Origin: an uncultured Bacteroidia bacterium
GTDB lineage: Bacteria; Bacteroidota; Bacteroidia; Bacteroidales; Prolixibacteraceae
Assembly: GCA_903904515.1 (NCBI GenBank)
Contig: CAIVCR010000095.1
Location: 1-56,341, forward strand
DNA length: 56,341 bases
Direction: 5' to 3'
Numbering within the stretch: position 1 is the first letter of the stretch; every line of letters starts with the position of its first letter. Both the position numbers and the translations under genes were made by a program. This document shows positions 26,050 to 35,151 of this stretch, in pieces. A model generated the notes under the pieces. It saw only the letters and a list, made by a program, of their open reading frames with translations. It had not been told where the DNA came from and ran no database searches.

Positions 26050-26095
26050 CAGTTACCTGCTGGCAGCTGCCAGTTACCAGCCGCCAGCCGCCAGA
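26050..26095. repeat. CCAG heptamer repeat
   Basis: About six and a half 7-base units (CAGTTAC, CTGCTGG, CAGCTGC, CAGTTAC, CAGCCGC twice, CAG) in strict 7-bp register, ending 43 bases before the HlyD ATG. Same family as 7699, 27131 and 43864. Confidence 0.85.
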
Positions 26096-26138
26096 AACTA
26101 AGTAAGTATATTAAAACAATGCAGTAATCAATAAAATC

Positions 26139-27131
26139 ATGAAAAAGACAAAACATTATCTGATTGCAGGTGCAATTCTTGGTTTACTAATTTTTATCGG
26201 GTATGCCATTTGGATCGTTGGCAGGCCGGTTCCACTCGAGGTTCAGGGAGAGGTTGAGGCCACACAGGTGAAGGTTGCCTCAAAACTGGTTGGCAGAATT
26301 GACTCCCTGTTGGTTCACAAAGGGGATGATGTAATCTGCGGCACCCTGCTTTTCACCATTCATAGTCCTGAACTTGACGCCAAATATTTGCAGGCTTCTG
26401 CTGTCCGGAAAGCGGCAGGATTTCAAAAGGAGAAGGCGGATAACGGGGTACAAAAGGAGGATGTTCAGGCAGCTTTTAACTCCTGGCAAACAGCACTGGC
26501 TGCTTCTGAATTTGCAAAAAAAACGTTTCAGCGGGTAGATAATCTCTTTAAGTCGGGGGTTGTGGCCGAGCAACAAAAAGATGAAGCAGAAACCCGAATG
26601 AAAGCTGCCTCAGAAACAGAAAAAGCGGCACGGTCATTATACGAGAAAGCTAAGAAAGGGGCGCGGTATGAGGACAAAGGTTCGGCCGGCGCATTAGTGA
26701 TGCAGGCTGATGGGTTACTAACCGAGGTGAATTCCTATCTGACTGAGACCCGGATTTTTGCACCTATCCGCGGCGAGATTGCCAATATTCTATCGGAAAG
26801 GGGAGAACTGGTCCCGGCAGGTTATCCGGTAATCACCATTGTTGATCTTGATGATGTATGGGTCACTTTCAACCTTCGTGAAGATTTGCTGGCTGCAATT
26901 CAGAAGGGATCAACTTTTAAAGCAAGGTTTCCTGCGCTGGGAATGAAGGAAGTTATACTTAAGGTGAATTATATCAATGCTCTGGGCGAATTTGCTACCT
27001 GGAATGCGACGAAAACCTCCGGCGATTTTGACATGAAAACTTTTGAAGTTCACGCAGTCCCGGTTGAGAAGGTTTCTGGTTTACGACCGGGAATGTCTGC
27101 GTTGGTTAAGTGGAACGAGGTGAAAAAATAG
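26139..27131 (+). CDS. HlyD-family membrane fusion protein
   Basis: A 330-residue periplasmic adaptor anchored by one N-terminal helix. A lipoyl/barrel-sandwich half (VKVASKLVGRIDSLLVHKGD), a helical hairpin (~80-190), the second lipoyl half (TRIFAPIRGEIANILSERGELV) and a beta-barrel (DLDDVWVTFNLRED) are in normal order. It should link the ABC-2 permeases to TolC, as in YhiI-type systems. Heptamer repeats lie on both sides: one just upstream and one starting on the last base of its stop codon. Confidence 0.93.
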   Translation: MKKTKHYLIAGAILGLLIFIGYAIWIVGRPVPLEVQGEVEATQVKVASKLVGRIDSLLVHKGDDVICGTLLFTIHSPELDAKYLQASAVRKAAGFQKEKADNGVQKEDVQAAFNSWQTALAASEFAKKTFQRVDNLFKSGVVAEQQKDEAETRMKAASETEKAARSLYEKAKKGARYEDKGSAGALVMQADGLLTEVNSYLTETRIFAPIRGEIANILSERGELVPAGYPVITIVDLDDVWVTFNLREDLLAAIQKGSTFKARFPALGMKEVILKVNYINALGEFATWNATKTSGDFDMKTFEVHAVPVEKVSGLRPGMSALVKWNEVKK

Positions 27132-27183
27132 CAACTGGCAACTGGCCGCGAGTTGCCAGCCGCCAGCCGCCAGCTGCACCCAG
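27131..27183. repeat. CCAG heptamer repeat, both orientations
   Basis: Seven or so 7-base units in register: GCAACTG twice, GCCGCGA, GTTGCCA, GCCGCCA twice, GCTGCAC, then CCAG. Early units are the reverse complement of later ones (TGGCAAC versus GTTGCCA), so the array can fold on itself. It fills the gap between the HlyD gene and the first permease. Confidence 0.85.
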
Positions 27184-27214
27184 CTTATTTGAATCAATAC
27201 TTAACGGAATAAGA

Positions 27215-28399
27215 ATGTTTAGAAATTTGACAGATACTCCTCTTTTAAAGGTAATGCGACGCGAGACCAGGCGAATTGCCGACAGTTGGGTGTTGATCTT
27301 TTCAACGATAATTTCTCCCATTGTTGCTTTTCTCATCATTATATGGCTCTTTTCAGACGGAGTTGTCAGGGACTTGCCTTTGGCAGTTGTTGACCTGGAT
27401 CAAACAGCCTTCTCCTCGAAGGTTACCCGTATGGTTGACGCCACACCGGTGTGCAACGTGAAGTGGCAACTTCATGATCTGGCTGAAGCCAAGCAGATGA
27501 TGGAGGAAGGAAAAATTGAAGCGATCGTTGTATTACCCGCCGATCTCGAGGCGAAGATTATGAATAACCAAACTTCCGCAATTGCTGTCTACATCAATAA
27601 CACAAATGTCGTGAAGGGGGGCGCTTTGAAGTCGGGATTGTATACCACCCTTTCAACAATCTCTGCAGGAGTTAAGGTGCAGATTGCCATAAAAAAGGGT
27701 CAGACACCTGCCCAGGCACTTGGAAATGCAAGACCTGTCAAGGTAAATACCCATCTGCTTTTTAACCCCTTTGGCAATTACTCCTACTTTTTAGTCCTTG
27801 GACTGCTGCCCCTCCTGGCTGTTGTATTTATCTTTCTTGGATCGGTCTATGCACTGGGAATGGAATTTAAAGAGGGGACCGCCGGTGAACTGATCTCTTT
27901 GGCTGATGGCCGGGTTGGTATTGCAATGGCAGGAAAAATGCTCCCGTATACGTTTCTGTTTTTCATGGATATGATGATTATGAATATTTTTCTGATTAAA
28001 ACCCTGGGTACCCCCGTTCACGGAAGTTTATTCCTAATTCTTATATCCGAGTTGTTGCTGATCATTTCTTACCAGTTACTGGCTGTCCTTTTTATAAAAC
28101 TCACAGCGAACCTTCGGTTATCTTTATCACTTGGAAGTGCTTATACAATGATGGCGCTCACTTTTTCCGGTCTCACTTTCCCAACAATAGCGATGCCATT
28201 TTTGGCAAAGCTATTTTCGCTGATTTTCCCCTATACATTCTGGCTGCACATTTTTATGAGCCAAACGTTAAGGGGCGAGCCGATTTCGGAGGTAGTCTAT
28301 TCATTCCTGGCTTTTATTCCATTTATTTTGGGTGGAATTCTGGCATTCTCCGGAATTAAAAGGAAGCTTTCACATCCCAGGTATTGGTTTCGCGAGTAA
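27215..28399 (+). CDS. ABC-2 type permease, first of pair
   Basis: A 394-residue inner-membrane permease of the YhhJ/YbhS-type ABC-2 family. A short cytoplasmic segment with RRETRRIADSW precedes helix 1; a large periplasmic domain (about 45-185) with LPLAVVDLDQTAFSSK follows; five helices come at the C terminus. The ATG at 27215 is used because the frame opening at 27110 would translate the heptamer repeat into an unlikely 35-residue leader. No ATP-binding subunit is encoded in this operon. It probably pairs with the permease encoded 52 bases downstream. Confidence 0.9.
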   Translation: MFRNLTDTPLLKVMRRETRRIADSWVLIFSTIISPIVAFLIIIWLFSDGVVRDLPLAVVDLDQTAFSSKVTRMVDATPVCNVKWQLHDLAEAKQMMEEGKIEAIVVLPADLEAKIMNNQTSAIAVYINNTNVVKGGALKSGLYTTLSTISAGVKVQIAIKKGQTPAQALGNARPVKVNTHLLFNPFGNYSYFLVLGLLPLLAVVFIFLGSVYALGMEFKEGTAGELISLADGRVGIAMAGKMLPYTFLFFMDMMIMNIFLIKTLGTPVHGSLFLILISELLLIISYQLLAVLFIKLTANLRLSLSLGSAYTMMALTFSGLTFPTIAMPFLAKLFSLIFPYTFWLHIFMSQTLRGEPISEVVYSFLAFIPFILGGILAFSGIKRKLSHPRYWFRE

Positions 28400-28451
28400 T
28401 CATAAAGACCGATCATGATTAAAATATACATTCATTAAAAGATAGCCGGCA

Positions 28452-29678
28452 ATGCGATTTCAACGAATTCGAAATAATATCTTTTCAGGGCTGGAACTTA
28501 CCTGGTTCTCGATGGCAGATGAGTTAAAGACCATCTTCAGGGATAAGGGTGCCCTGCTTATCCTGTTTCTTGCTGTTTTTGCCTATCCGTTAGTGTATTC
28601 AATTGCCTATAAAAACAATGTTGTCAGGGATATTCCAATTACCATTGTCGATCTGGACAACACGGCGGCAAGCAGGCAGCTGATTAGGGTGGTGGGGGCA
28701 ACCAAAGAGTTGGCTGTAGCTCAGGAGGTCGGAAGTCTAAACGAAGCGAAGCAACTATTCTGGGATGGCGACTCAAAGGGGGTAATTCTGATCCCCGAAG
28801 GATTTGAAAAGAACCTGCTTAAAGGATTCCAGACTTCATTGAGTGTCTATTGTGATGCGAGCTATTTTTTAATCTATAAGGAGACCCTTGGGGGAACAAT
28901 TCAAGCATCCGGCACATTGTCTGCAGGAGTGGAGATCAAAAGACTCATGGCTGCAGGTAGCGGTGAGGAGCAGGCCATGCAACTGCGTGATCCGATTCCG
29001 GCAAAATTTTATACCCTTTATAATCCGGCAGGGTCTTATGGGTCTTATGTAATGCCTGGAATGATCCTTATAATCCTGCAACAAACATTGCTTATCGGGA
29101 TCGGAATGATCGGCGGGGCAGGGAAGGAGCGACGCAATAACCAGGAGTTTAAACCCGGGGAAAGGGTCAGACAGGGGATGTTCTCGGTCATTCTTGGAAA
29201 GGGGTTGGCCTACTTCCTTATTTACATTCCCAATAGTGCATTTACACTGATCTATCTCTCCAAGTGGTTTGGGTTTCCCGACAAGGGGAGCTTTACCAAT
29301 GTCTGCATATTATTGATTCCGTATCTTTTTTCCGTAATATTTCTCGGTTTAATGATCTCCATGCTGTTTCGCAGACGGGAACACTCAATTATGGCCTTGG
29401 TTTTCTTTTCACCTATTGTGTTGTTTCTTAGTGGATTGTCGTGGCCTGAAACTTCTATTCCCCATTTATTGAACCAATTGGCCCATTTCTTCCCGAGTAC
29501 ATCAATGATTCCGGCTTACCTAAGAATCCGAACAATGGGTGTTCCGATCAGTGCGGTGACGCCAGAACTTCTTTTTTTACTTATTCAAATGATCGTATAT
29601 TTTATCCTGGCCTCGGTGGGCTATAAAATTTCGGTGTTTCGGCAGCAAAAGAAAGAAGACCGTTTGCAGGGAGAATGA
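28452..29678 (+). CDS. ABC-2 type permease, second of pair
   Basis: A 408-residue paralogue of the preceding permease: helix 1 (LLILFLAVFAYPLVYSIAY), a periplasmic domain with the parallel motif IPITIVDLDNTAASRQ, then five helices including SGLSWPETSIP, a conserved ABC-2 turn. The shared VxDLDxT motif in both proteins points to an ancient duplication. Together they should form a heterodimeric channel feeding HlyD and TolC. It is the last gene of the operon and is followed by simple repeats. The energy source is unclear because no ATPase gene accompanies it. Confidence 0.9.
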   Translation: MRFQRIRNNIFSGLELTWFSMADELKTIFRDKGALLILFLAVFAYPLVYSIAYKNNVVRDIPITIVDLDNTAASRQLIRVVGATKELAVAQEVGSLNEAKQLFWDGDSKGVILIPEGFEKNLLKGFQTSLSVYCDASYFLIYKETLGGTIQASGTLSAGVEIKRLMAAGSGEEQAMQLRDPIPAKFYTLYNPAGSYGSYVMPGMILIILQQTLLIGIGMIGGAGKERRNNQEFKPGERVRQGMFSVILGKGLAYFLIYIPNSAFTLIYLSKWFGFPDKGSFTNVCILLIPYLFSVIFLGLMISMLFRRREHSIMALVFFSPIVLFLSGLSWPETSIPHLLNQLAHFFPSTSMIPAYLRIRTMGVPISAVTPELLFLLIQMIVYFILASVGYKISVFRQQKKEDRLQGE

Positions 29679-29749
29679 ATTAAGAATGAAAGAATGAAAA
29701 AATTAAGGAATTAAGAATGAATGAATTAAGAATGAATGAATTAAGAATT
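29672..29749. repeat. GAATGAATTAA-type tandem repeat
   Basis: A run of AATTAAGAATGAATG-like units: two exact 15-base copies at about 29710-29745 and looser copies from 29672, overlapping the end of the permease gene. It lies between the pump operon and the apbE promoter. Confidence 0.85.
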
Positions 29750-29792
29750 TGGCAATTTTGTAACCGGAGAATAAACTTTTCAGCAATAATTT

Positions 29793-29800
29793 TAACTTTG
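29793..29800 (+). promoter_or_regulatory. putative -7 box before the ApbE gene
   Basis: TAACTTTG matches TAnnTTTG exactly and lies 33 bases before the apbE ATG. The -33 element is not clear. Confidence 0.5.
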
Positions 29801-29832
29801 AAGGATTAAAGATTTCTTAAAACGGTTCGAAA

Positions 29833-30840
29833 ATGAAAATTCGTATTCCACTTTGCGCATTGACAATACTGCTGTTTTTTAGCTGTATTAAGGAGAAGCC
29901 TGCTCAGTACAGAAAGATTGCCGGATTTACCCAGGGAACGAACTATCATATAACCTATGAAGATAGGGCTAATCATGATCTAACTGCCACGGTTGATTCC
30001 ATCCTGAAAATTTTTGATCTTACTTTTTCAGCTTATATACCCAATTCGATTATTTCGCGGATTAATCGCAACGATTCGAGTGTTCTGGTGAATGATATGT
30101 TTATTGAAGTCTTTAAGAAGTCGCTGGAAATCAATAAAGAAACTAATGGAGCTTTAGATCTTACAGTTGGTCCTCTTGTCAATGCATGGGGATTTGGTCC
30201 GGAGAAAAGGGTAAAAATGGACCAGCCCAAAATTGACAGTCTGCTGCAATTTGTTGGGATGCAGAAGGTTAATATCCAGGGATATAAGTTGGTTAAAGAT
30301 CTTCCAGGAATCAAAATTGATGTTAATTCTATTGCCCAGGGCTATTCAGTAGATGTCATATATCGCTATTTCGAGAAGCTTGGCATTAAAAATTATATGG
30401 TAGAGATTGGTGGTGAAGTACGTTCCAGGGGTCGAAATCCGAAAGGGGAAATATGGAGAATCGGGGTTGATAAACCTACTGACGGGGAGAGTGTTCCGGG
30501 GCAAAGCCTTCAGACAATCATCCTGCTTGATAATAAGGCGATTACAACTTCAGGCAATTACCGCAAATTTTTCGAGGAGAATGGTCGTAAATATTCCCAT
30601 ATCATCGATCCTCATACGGGATATCCTTATAAAAACAGCTTACTAAGCGTAACTGTTATCGCCAGTGATGCGCTTACTGCCGACGGGTATGATACACCTT
30701 TGATGGTGCTTGGTCTGGAAGGGGCCCTGGCCGTTCTAAACCGTCATCCCGAGCTCGCAGCTTATCTGATTTATGCTGATGAAAATGGCAAATATCAGGT
30801 CAAATACACCAGGGGAATTGAGTTTGACAAGGAGAATTAG
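29833..30840 (+). CDS. apbE: FAD:protein FMN transferase, lipoprotein
   Basis: A 335-residue periplasmic enzyme that moves FMN from FAD onto threonine in target proteins such as NqrB, NqrC or RnfG. A lipoprotein signal ends LLFFSC. The ApbE fold shows FTQGTNYHITYED near residue 33, LDLTVGPLVNAWGFGP (~112-127), KIDVNSIAQGYSVD (about 158-171), and the C-terminal HIIDPHTGYPYKN that binds FAD and metal. No Nqr, Rnf or other flavin-acceptor genes are in the window, so its targets lie elsewhere. Confidence 0.95.
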   Translation: MKIRIPLCALTILLFFSCIKEKPAQYRKIAGFTQGTNYHITYEDRANHDLTATVDSILKIFDLTFSAYIPNSIISRINRNDSSVLVNDMFIEVFKKSLEINKETNGALDLTVGPLVNAWGFGPEKRVKMDQPKIDSLLQFVGMQKVNIQGYKLVKDLPGIKIDVNSIAQGYSVDVIYRYFEKLGIKNYMVEIGGEVRSRGRNPKGEIWRIGVDKPTDGESVPGQSLQTIILLDNKAITTSGNYRKFFEENGRKYSHIIDPHTGYPYKNSLLSVTVIASDALTADGYDTPLMVLGLEGALAVLNRHPELAAYLIYADENGKYQVKYTRGIEFDKEN

Positions 30841-30885
30841 CGGAATTTTTTCTACGTTTAATCCTCAACCTTAACTATCTATCCA

Positions 30886-32205
30886 TTGATCAAACGAAAA
30901 GATATCCGGGTCATAAAAAAAGGTGATCCCAAAGTGGTGAATGCGTGGGTGATGTACGACTGGGCAAACTCTGTTTACCAGTTAACGATCGCTTCGACCA
31001 TTTTCCCAATTTATTACAACACCGTCACCCGCCATGGTAACGATTTTATGGTTTCATTCTTTGGCTTTAAGGTGATAAATACTGCACTTTACTCATGGGC
31101 AATAGCTGCTGCGTACCTTATCGTGGCTATTGGTTCACCGCTCTTCTCTTCAATGGCCGATTACACCGGGCGTCGCAAGGGATTTATGCGCGCTTTTACA
31201 CTCATAGGGGCCACTGGTTGCGGAATGCTTTTTTTCTTTGATGCCAGTCATCTTGAATTGGGAGTGATTGCTTTCGCGCTGGGGACATTGGGTTATGGCG
31301 GAAGTATTGTTTTTTACAACTCATTTCTTCCTGTTATCGCAGAGCCTGAGGATCAGGACCGGATCAGTGCGCGCGGATATTCGATGGGTTATCTGGGTGG
31401 GGTGATCCTGTTGTTATTTAATTTGTTGATGATTATGAAACCCGAACTGTTCGGTTTTGATAAACAATCTGCTATGCCTGCCAGGATCTCCTTTTTATCG
31501 GTATTTATCTGGTGGATCGGATTTTCTTCCATTACATTCAGCTATCTGCCAAAATATGTTTTCAGAAAACGGACTTCCGAAGGTCGTATCCTGACAAACG
31601 GATACCGGGAATTGCAGCGTGTGTTTGTTGAGATCAGAAAGTCCTATCGCCTAAGCATCTACCTGACGGCATTCTTCTTTTTGATGATGGGGATGCTTAC
31701 CACGATGTTTATGGCAGCAACTTTCGGAGAGAAAGAGTTGGGTTTAACGGAGAGTATTTTAATTCCAACCATATTAGGTATTCAGTTGGTGGCTATGTTT
31801 GGCGCCTGGTTTTTCGCCAGACTATCAGGCCGGATTGGTAATTTGAAGGCGCTTATCATTTCAGTAATGGTGTGGATCATCATTTGCATTTATGCCTTTA
31901 CAATCAGGGGAGCCGGAGGTTTTATTGTGGCAGCACTGTTTATCGGAATAGTAATGGGGGGATCGCAATCTCTGGCCCGCTCAACGTATTCGAAAATGCT
32001 TCCTGATACAACAGATCATACTTCCTTTTTTAGTTTTTACGATGTCATGGAAAAATTGGCTACTGTTGCCGGGACATTCAGTTTCGGGATTATTGAGGTT
32101 ATAACGGGTAGCATGCGCTATTCGGTTTTGTCAATCGCCATCTTTTTTGCGATCGGATTGATTTTTTTGCTGATGCTCCTTAAAAGGGATAACGCTGCTG
32201 TTTAA
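30886..32205 (+). CDS. UMF1-type MFS transporter
   Basis: A 439-residue inner-membrane protein with twelve predicted helices and the N-terminal WVMYDWANSVYQLTI signature of the UMF1/Atg22-like branch of the major facilitator superfamily. The loop after helix 2-3 has SMADYTGRRKG, an MFS A-motif variant. Atg22 relatives export amino acids in yeast vacuoles; the bacterial substrate is unknown. The proposed start is TTG at 30886, giving an N-terminal KRKDIRVIKKGDPKV; no ATG fits upstream. The apbE gene ends 45 bases earlier, so read-through is likely. Confidence 0.87.
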   Translation: MIKRKDIRVIKKGDPKVVNAWVMYDWANSVYQLTIASTIFPIYYNTVTRHGNDFMVSFFGFKVINTALYSWAIAAAYLIVAIGSPLFSSMADYTGRRKGFMRAFTLIGATGCGMLFFFDASHLELGVIAFALGTLGYGGSIVFYNSFLPVIAEPEDQDRISARGYSMGYLGGVILLLFNLLMIMKPELFGFDKQSAMPARISFLSVFIWWIGFSSITFSYLPKYVFRKRTSEGRILTNGYRELQRVFVEIRKSYRLSIYLTAFFFLMMGMLTTMFMAATFGEKELGLTESILIPTILGIQLVAMFGAWFFARLSGRIGNLKALIISVMVWIIICIYAFTIRGAGGFIVAALFIGIVMGGSQSLARSTYSKMLPDTTDHTSFFSFYDVMEKLATVAGTFSFGIIEVITGSMRYSVLSIAIFFAIGLIFLLMLLKRDNAAV

Positions 32206-32382
32206 TACTTTTTTTTGGCTGCTGAATTCTGTTTGCAGGCCTGATTATCAATTTATCATTAAGATTTGACACTACCTCACCGATGTTTCAAAAGATCTTC
32301 GTAATTTTATATCCTAAGATTTTCAGATCCGAAATGGATTTTATATTTTAATGAAATATCAATTTTACGACATAAAATAATC

Positions 32383-33444
32383 ATGAAGAGTTACCTGAAT
32401 TTCACCTTAAAAGGGGCTCAGTTCCTTCCATTTTGGATTGCTTTCTTTTTATTCTTTCTTGTTCCTTTTTATTTTCTGGTCAGGGAGTTACCTGAACTGA
32501 CTGCCACGGAGGTGCCCGCCGGAGGCCCTTCATTTCGATTTTTTCTCTTTTTGATTGTCGTACTTGCAGTGTTATTCACCTTCGTTTTTTATAGCTCCAG
32601 ATTAATCCTTGAAAGTATTGAATTCAGAGGTTTAAAAGTTACATGTGATTTTCATTCAGGTAAATATATTGGAATTATTATTACCGGTTTGGTTCTTTCA
32701 ATTGTTACACTTGGGATTTATATCCCCTGGTTTATCCGGAATTTGCATCGCTTTTTTGTTCATGGCGTTACTTACAATTCACACAAATTTGCATTTAGAG
32801 GGACCGGAGGTAAACTGTTTCTGATTATGACTCTGGCAATCTTTATTCCGTTTATCGTTGTTGGATTTATTGTATTCACAATTTTGAAGTCTAATATCGA
32901 AATCTGGATCTATCAGATTATGGTTATCTCAAGTCTGGTTTCAATCATCTATTTGACATTTAAATGGATGGTTGTTATTCGGTATAAAAATTATTTCATC
33001 CGGCTGGATACTGGCTTTTTGCACGCCATGTGGAAAATTGCTATTGAACTTGTCCTTGCAGTAATCCTTGTGTTTATTTTTAGCTGGCTTACCTATGTAA
33101 GTTCTGACTTTTGGTTAGATGCCGAATTTGTCCCCACTGCAGGAAAAATAATCTTTGAATTAGTATTAGCGGTCCTCACACTGGGTTTCTATTTTCCAAT
33201 GGCTTTTATCCGGCTGTTCCGCTATTTTTCCGAACATACCAAAAGCAATGTGGTTGACGGAAAACAGATCACCATGGGATACGATGGTGATCAGCTTACA
33301 GACTTTCTGTTTATGTGGAAACAGATTCTTTTAACCATTATCACTTTTGGAATATATTATCCATGGGCATTCAGCCGGATTGCTCAGCGGTTACTTTCAC
33401 AAACTTTTCTCTCAACCAACCTGGTTCAGAACGTCGCCGAATAA
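32383..33444 (+). CDS. DUF898 (YjgN-type) membrane protein
   Basis: A 353-residue protein with about eight hydrophobic helices. Three copies of an internal segment, TLGIYIPW, TLGFYFP and TFGIYYPWA (near 108, 266 and 326), together with FAFRGTGGKLF, are typical of the DUF898/YjgN family of unknown function. It is separated from the MFS gene by 177 bases without a clear promoter match. It converges with the alpha/beta hydrolase gene across a 47-base gap in which I see no strong terminator. Confidence 0.8.
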   Translation: MKSYLNFTLKGAQFLPFWIAFFLFFLVPFYFLVRELPELTATEVPAGGPSFRFFLFLIVVLAVLFTFVFYSSRLILESIEFRGLKVTCDFHSGKYIGIIITGLVLSIVTLGIYIPWFIRNLHRFFVHGVTYNSHKFAFRGTGGKLFLIMTLAIFIPFIVVGFIVFTILKSNIEIWIYQIMVISSLVSIIYLTFKWMVVIRYKNYFIRLDTGFLHAMWKIAIELVLAVILVFIFSWLTYVSSDFWLDAEFVPTAGKIIFELVLAVLTLGFYFPMAFIRLFRYFSEHTKSNVVDGKQITMGYDGDQLTDFLFMWKQILLTIITFGIYYPWAFSRIAQRLLSQTFLSTNLVQNVAE

Positions 33445-33491
33445 GTTAAATTCAGAATCTATACTGTTATAATCCGGACGAAAGTGAATTT

Positions 33492-34430
33492 TTATTTTGC
33501 GAGTATAAAAGGGATCAGATTATCAATCAGTTCTTTTTTCAATGGCAAATCGGGCTGGGTATAGGTTGCAATATTCATATTCTGATCCAGGGGGGCTTGT
33601 TTCAAAATATGGTTCATTCCATCGATTAATATCAATTTAGCCTTGGGTTGTGCAGTTAAAAGCTTTTTGGCATCATTTGATGTGACCTGGATATCAGTGG
33701 TTCCCTGGATGATCAGCACCGGGATTTTCAATTTGGCGATCTCCTTTTGCGGATCGTATTTGAACCATGAGATCATATAGGGCTGAACCGATTTGCGTAA
33801 GATAGAATTCAGTTCAGGTGGCGTGTTATCAACTGTTTTTCCCTTGACCAATTCGTCGAGAATGGCATTAATCTGAATGGTCACAGAGGGTGGCTGATTT
33901 TTAAGTTGTGCTCTGAGAATTCTATCTGCGGGCTCTCCTGCACCTGCGAGCGATACAAATTTATTCACGTTTTTATCCATGGACGCAATAATTCCGATCA
34001 ATGAACCTTCACTATGACCAATTACTACAATCTTGTTAAATTTCTGCTCGTTTTTCAGATATGAGATCCATCCTTTGACATCATTGATATAATTTTCGAA
34101 CCTTAGATCTGCCTCTTTAATCCCGGCATCCCGGCTATTACCAATCCCTCTTTTATCGTACCTAAGTGATGCAATTCCATTCTTGTTCAGCTCTGCCGCC
34201 AACATTTTCAAGGAGTTGTTCTTCATTCCCATTGTATTTCCATCCCGGTCTGTGGGGCCTGAACCTGCTATGATCAACACCACTGTCTTCTGGACATTTG
34301 AGTCCGGAATTGTTAAGGATCCTTCAATATTTCCTGTCGCTGTCTTTAGAAGGACAGTTTTTTCATTTTGGGCATAGAGATTTGTAACAAGAATCGAAAG
34401 TAATACAGCAAAGCAAAATTTGATTTTCAT
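33492..34430 (-). CDS. secreted alpha/beta hydrolase
   Basis: A 312-residue hydrolase. The ATG at 34430 begins a good signal peptide (FCFAVLLSILVTNLYAQ); an upstream start at 34511 would overlap the sdpI gene and bury the signal, so it is rejected. The oxyanion loop is IAGSGPTDRDGN, the nucleophile elbow GHSEGS (about 145-150), a LIIQGTTDIQV strand carries the probable acid, and GMNHILK the histidine. Proteins of this shape are annotated as exported acyl hydrolases or peptidases (S9-like); the substrate is unknown. Confidence 0.87.
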   Translation of the reverse strand: MKIKFCFAVLLSILVTNLYAQNEKTVLLKTATGNIEGSLTIPDSNVQKTVVLIIAGSGPTDRDGNTMGMKNNSLKMLAAELNKNGIASLRYDKRGIGNSRDAGIKEADLRFENYINDVKGWISYLKNEQKFNKIVVIGHSEGSLIGIIASMDKNVNKFVSLAGAGEPADRILRAQLKNQPPSVTIQINAILDELVKGKTVDNTPPELNSILRKSVQPYMISWFKYDPQKEIAKLKIPVLIIQGTTDIQVTSNDAKKLLTAQPKAKLILIDGMNHILKQAPLDQNMNIATYTQPDLPLKKELIDNLIPFILAK

Positions 34431-34497
34431 AGGAAGGGTGTTGAATGAAATAAATGGAAATAAAGTTGAAATAATTTGGATGTTATTTAGTTGCAAA

Positions 34498-35148
34498 TTA
34501 TTGATTGACAATTTTCTGATAAATTATATACGAGTAGACAATTGGAACAACTACAATGATCAAAATGATTGGAATTAAGACGAAGAATGGATCTTTGACA
34601 ACAAGCAGCAATGCTACACCAACAATCCCACCCCAAAACCAGAGCTTTCCGGCCATCTTATGAGTTCTTATCCATACCTCCTCGTTATTGAGCGTCCAGG
34701 GAACTTTTATCCCTACAAAATAATTCTGTCTGACTGTTCCCATATAGTTTCCAAGCAGCGTAAACAGCAGGAAAACAGAGATGGGGACGAACAAACCCAT
34801 TTTCTCAACTCCATGCAATTCATTATAGGTGATTACTGTATCAATTAGTGCAAAAAAGAGCCCCAGGATAATCCTCAGTTTATAATATGTTTCACTAAAA
34901 ATCTCATAATTTGCCCTTCGCGGATCAATAAAGGGGAGCACCAGCATTAATAAGTATAATCCTAATGGCATAAAAATATAAATTAATTTTGACCCATAAT
35001 CATTTGGATTACCGTTTAGTTCGAAATGAATAGGCATTTGCTCGGGTAAGCTGCTCCAGTTAATCAGGAGATAAAGCACCGGAAGTACCGCTAACAGAAT
35101 TAATAAGAGCTCCCTTTGAATCGTTTTAATCTTCATATAATTTGTCAT
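34498..35148 (-). CDS. sdpI: SdpI-like immunity/membrane protein
   Basis: A 216-residue membrane protein with six predicted helices. The N-terminal NWSSLPEQMPIHFELNGNPNDYGSK is the DUF1648 domain, and MGTVRQNYFVGIKVPWTLNNEEVW is the SdpI signature. In Bacillus subtilis SdpI protects against the SdpC toxin and also sequesters SdpR at the membrane. Here the gene starts 3 bases after an SdpR-like repressor gene, reproducing the sdpRI operon, but no sdpABC toxin or maturation gene is visible. A second in-frame ATG at 35136 is possible. Confidence 0.85.
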   Translation of the reverse strand: MTNYMKIKTIQRELLLILLAVLPVLYLLINWSSLPEQMPIHFELNGNPNDYGSKLIYIFMPLGLYLLMLVLPFIDPRRANYEIFSETYYKLRIILGLFFALIDTVITYNELHGVEKMGLFVPISVFLLFTLLGNYMGTVRQNYFVGIKVPWTLNNEEVWIRTHKMAGKLWFWGGIVGVALLLVVKDPFFVLIPIILIIVVVPIVYSYIIYQKIVNQ

Positions 35149-35151
35149 TAA

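Noticed and set aside
27110..27214. N-terminal extension of the first ABC-2 permease
   Set aside because: It would overlap the HlyD gene end and translate the heptamer repeat array into a proline/alanine-rich leader. The ATG at 27215 begins the family's normal N terminus.
34431..34511. Upstream start of the alpha/beta hydrolase
   Set aside because: It overlaps the end of the sdpI gene and would hide the signal peptide.
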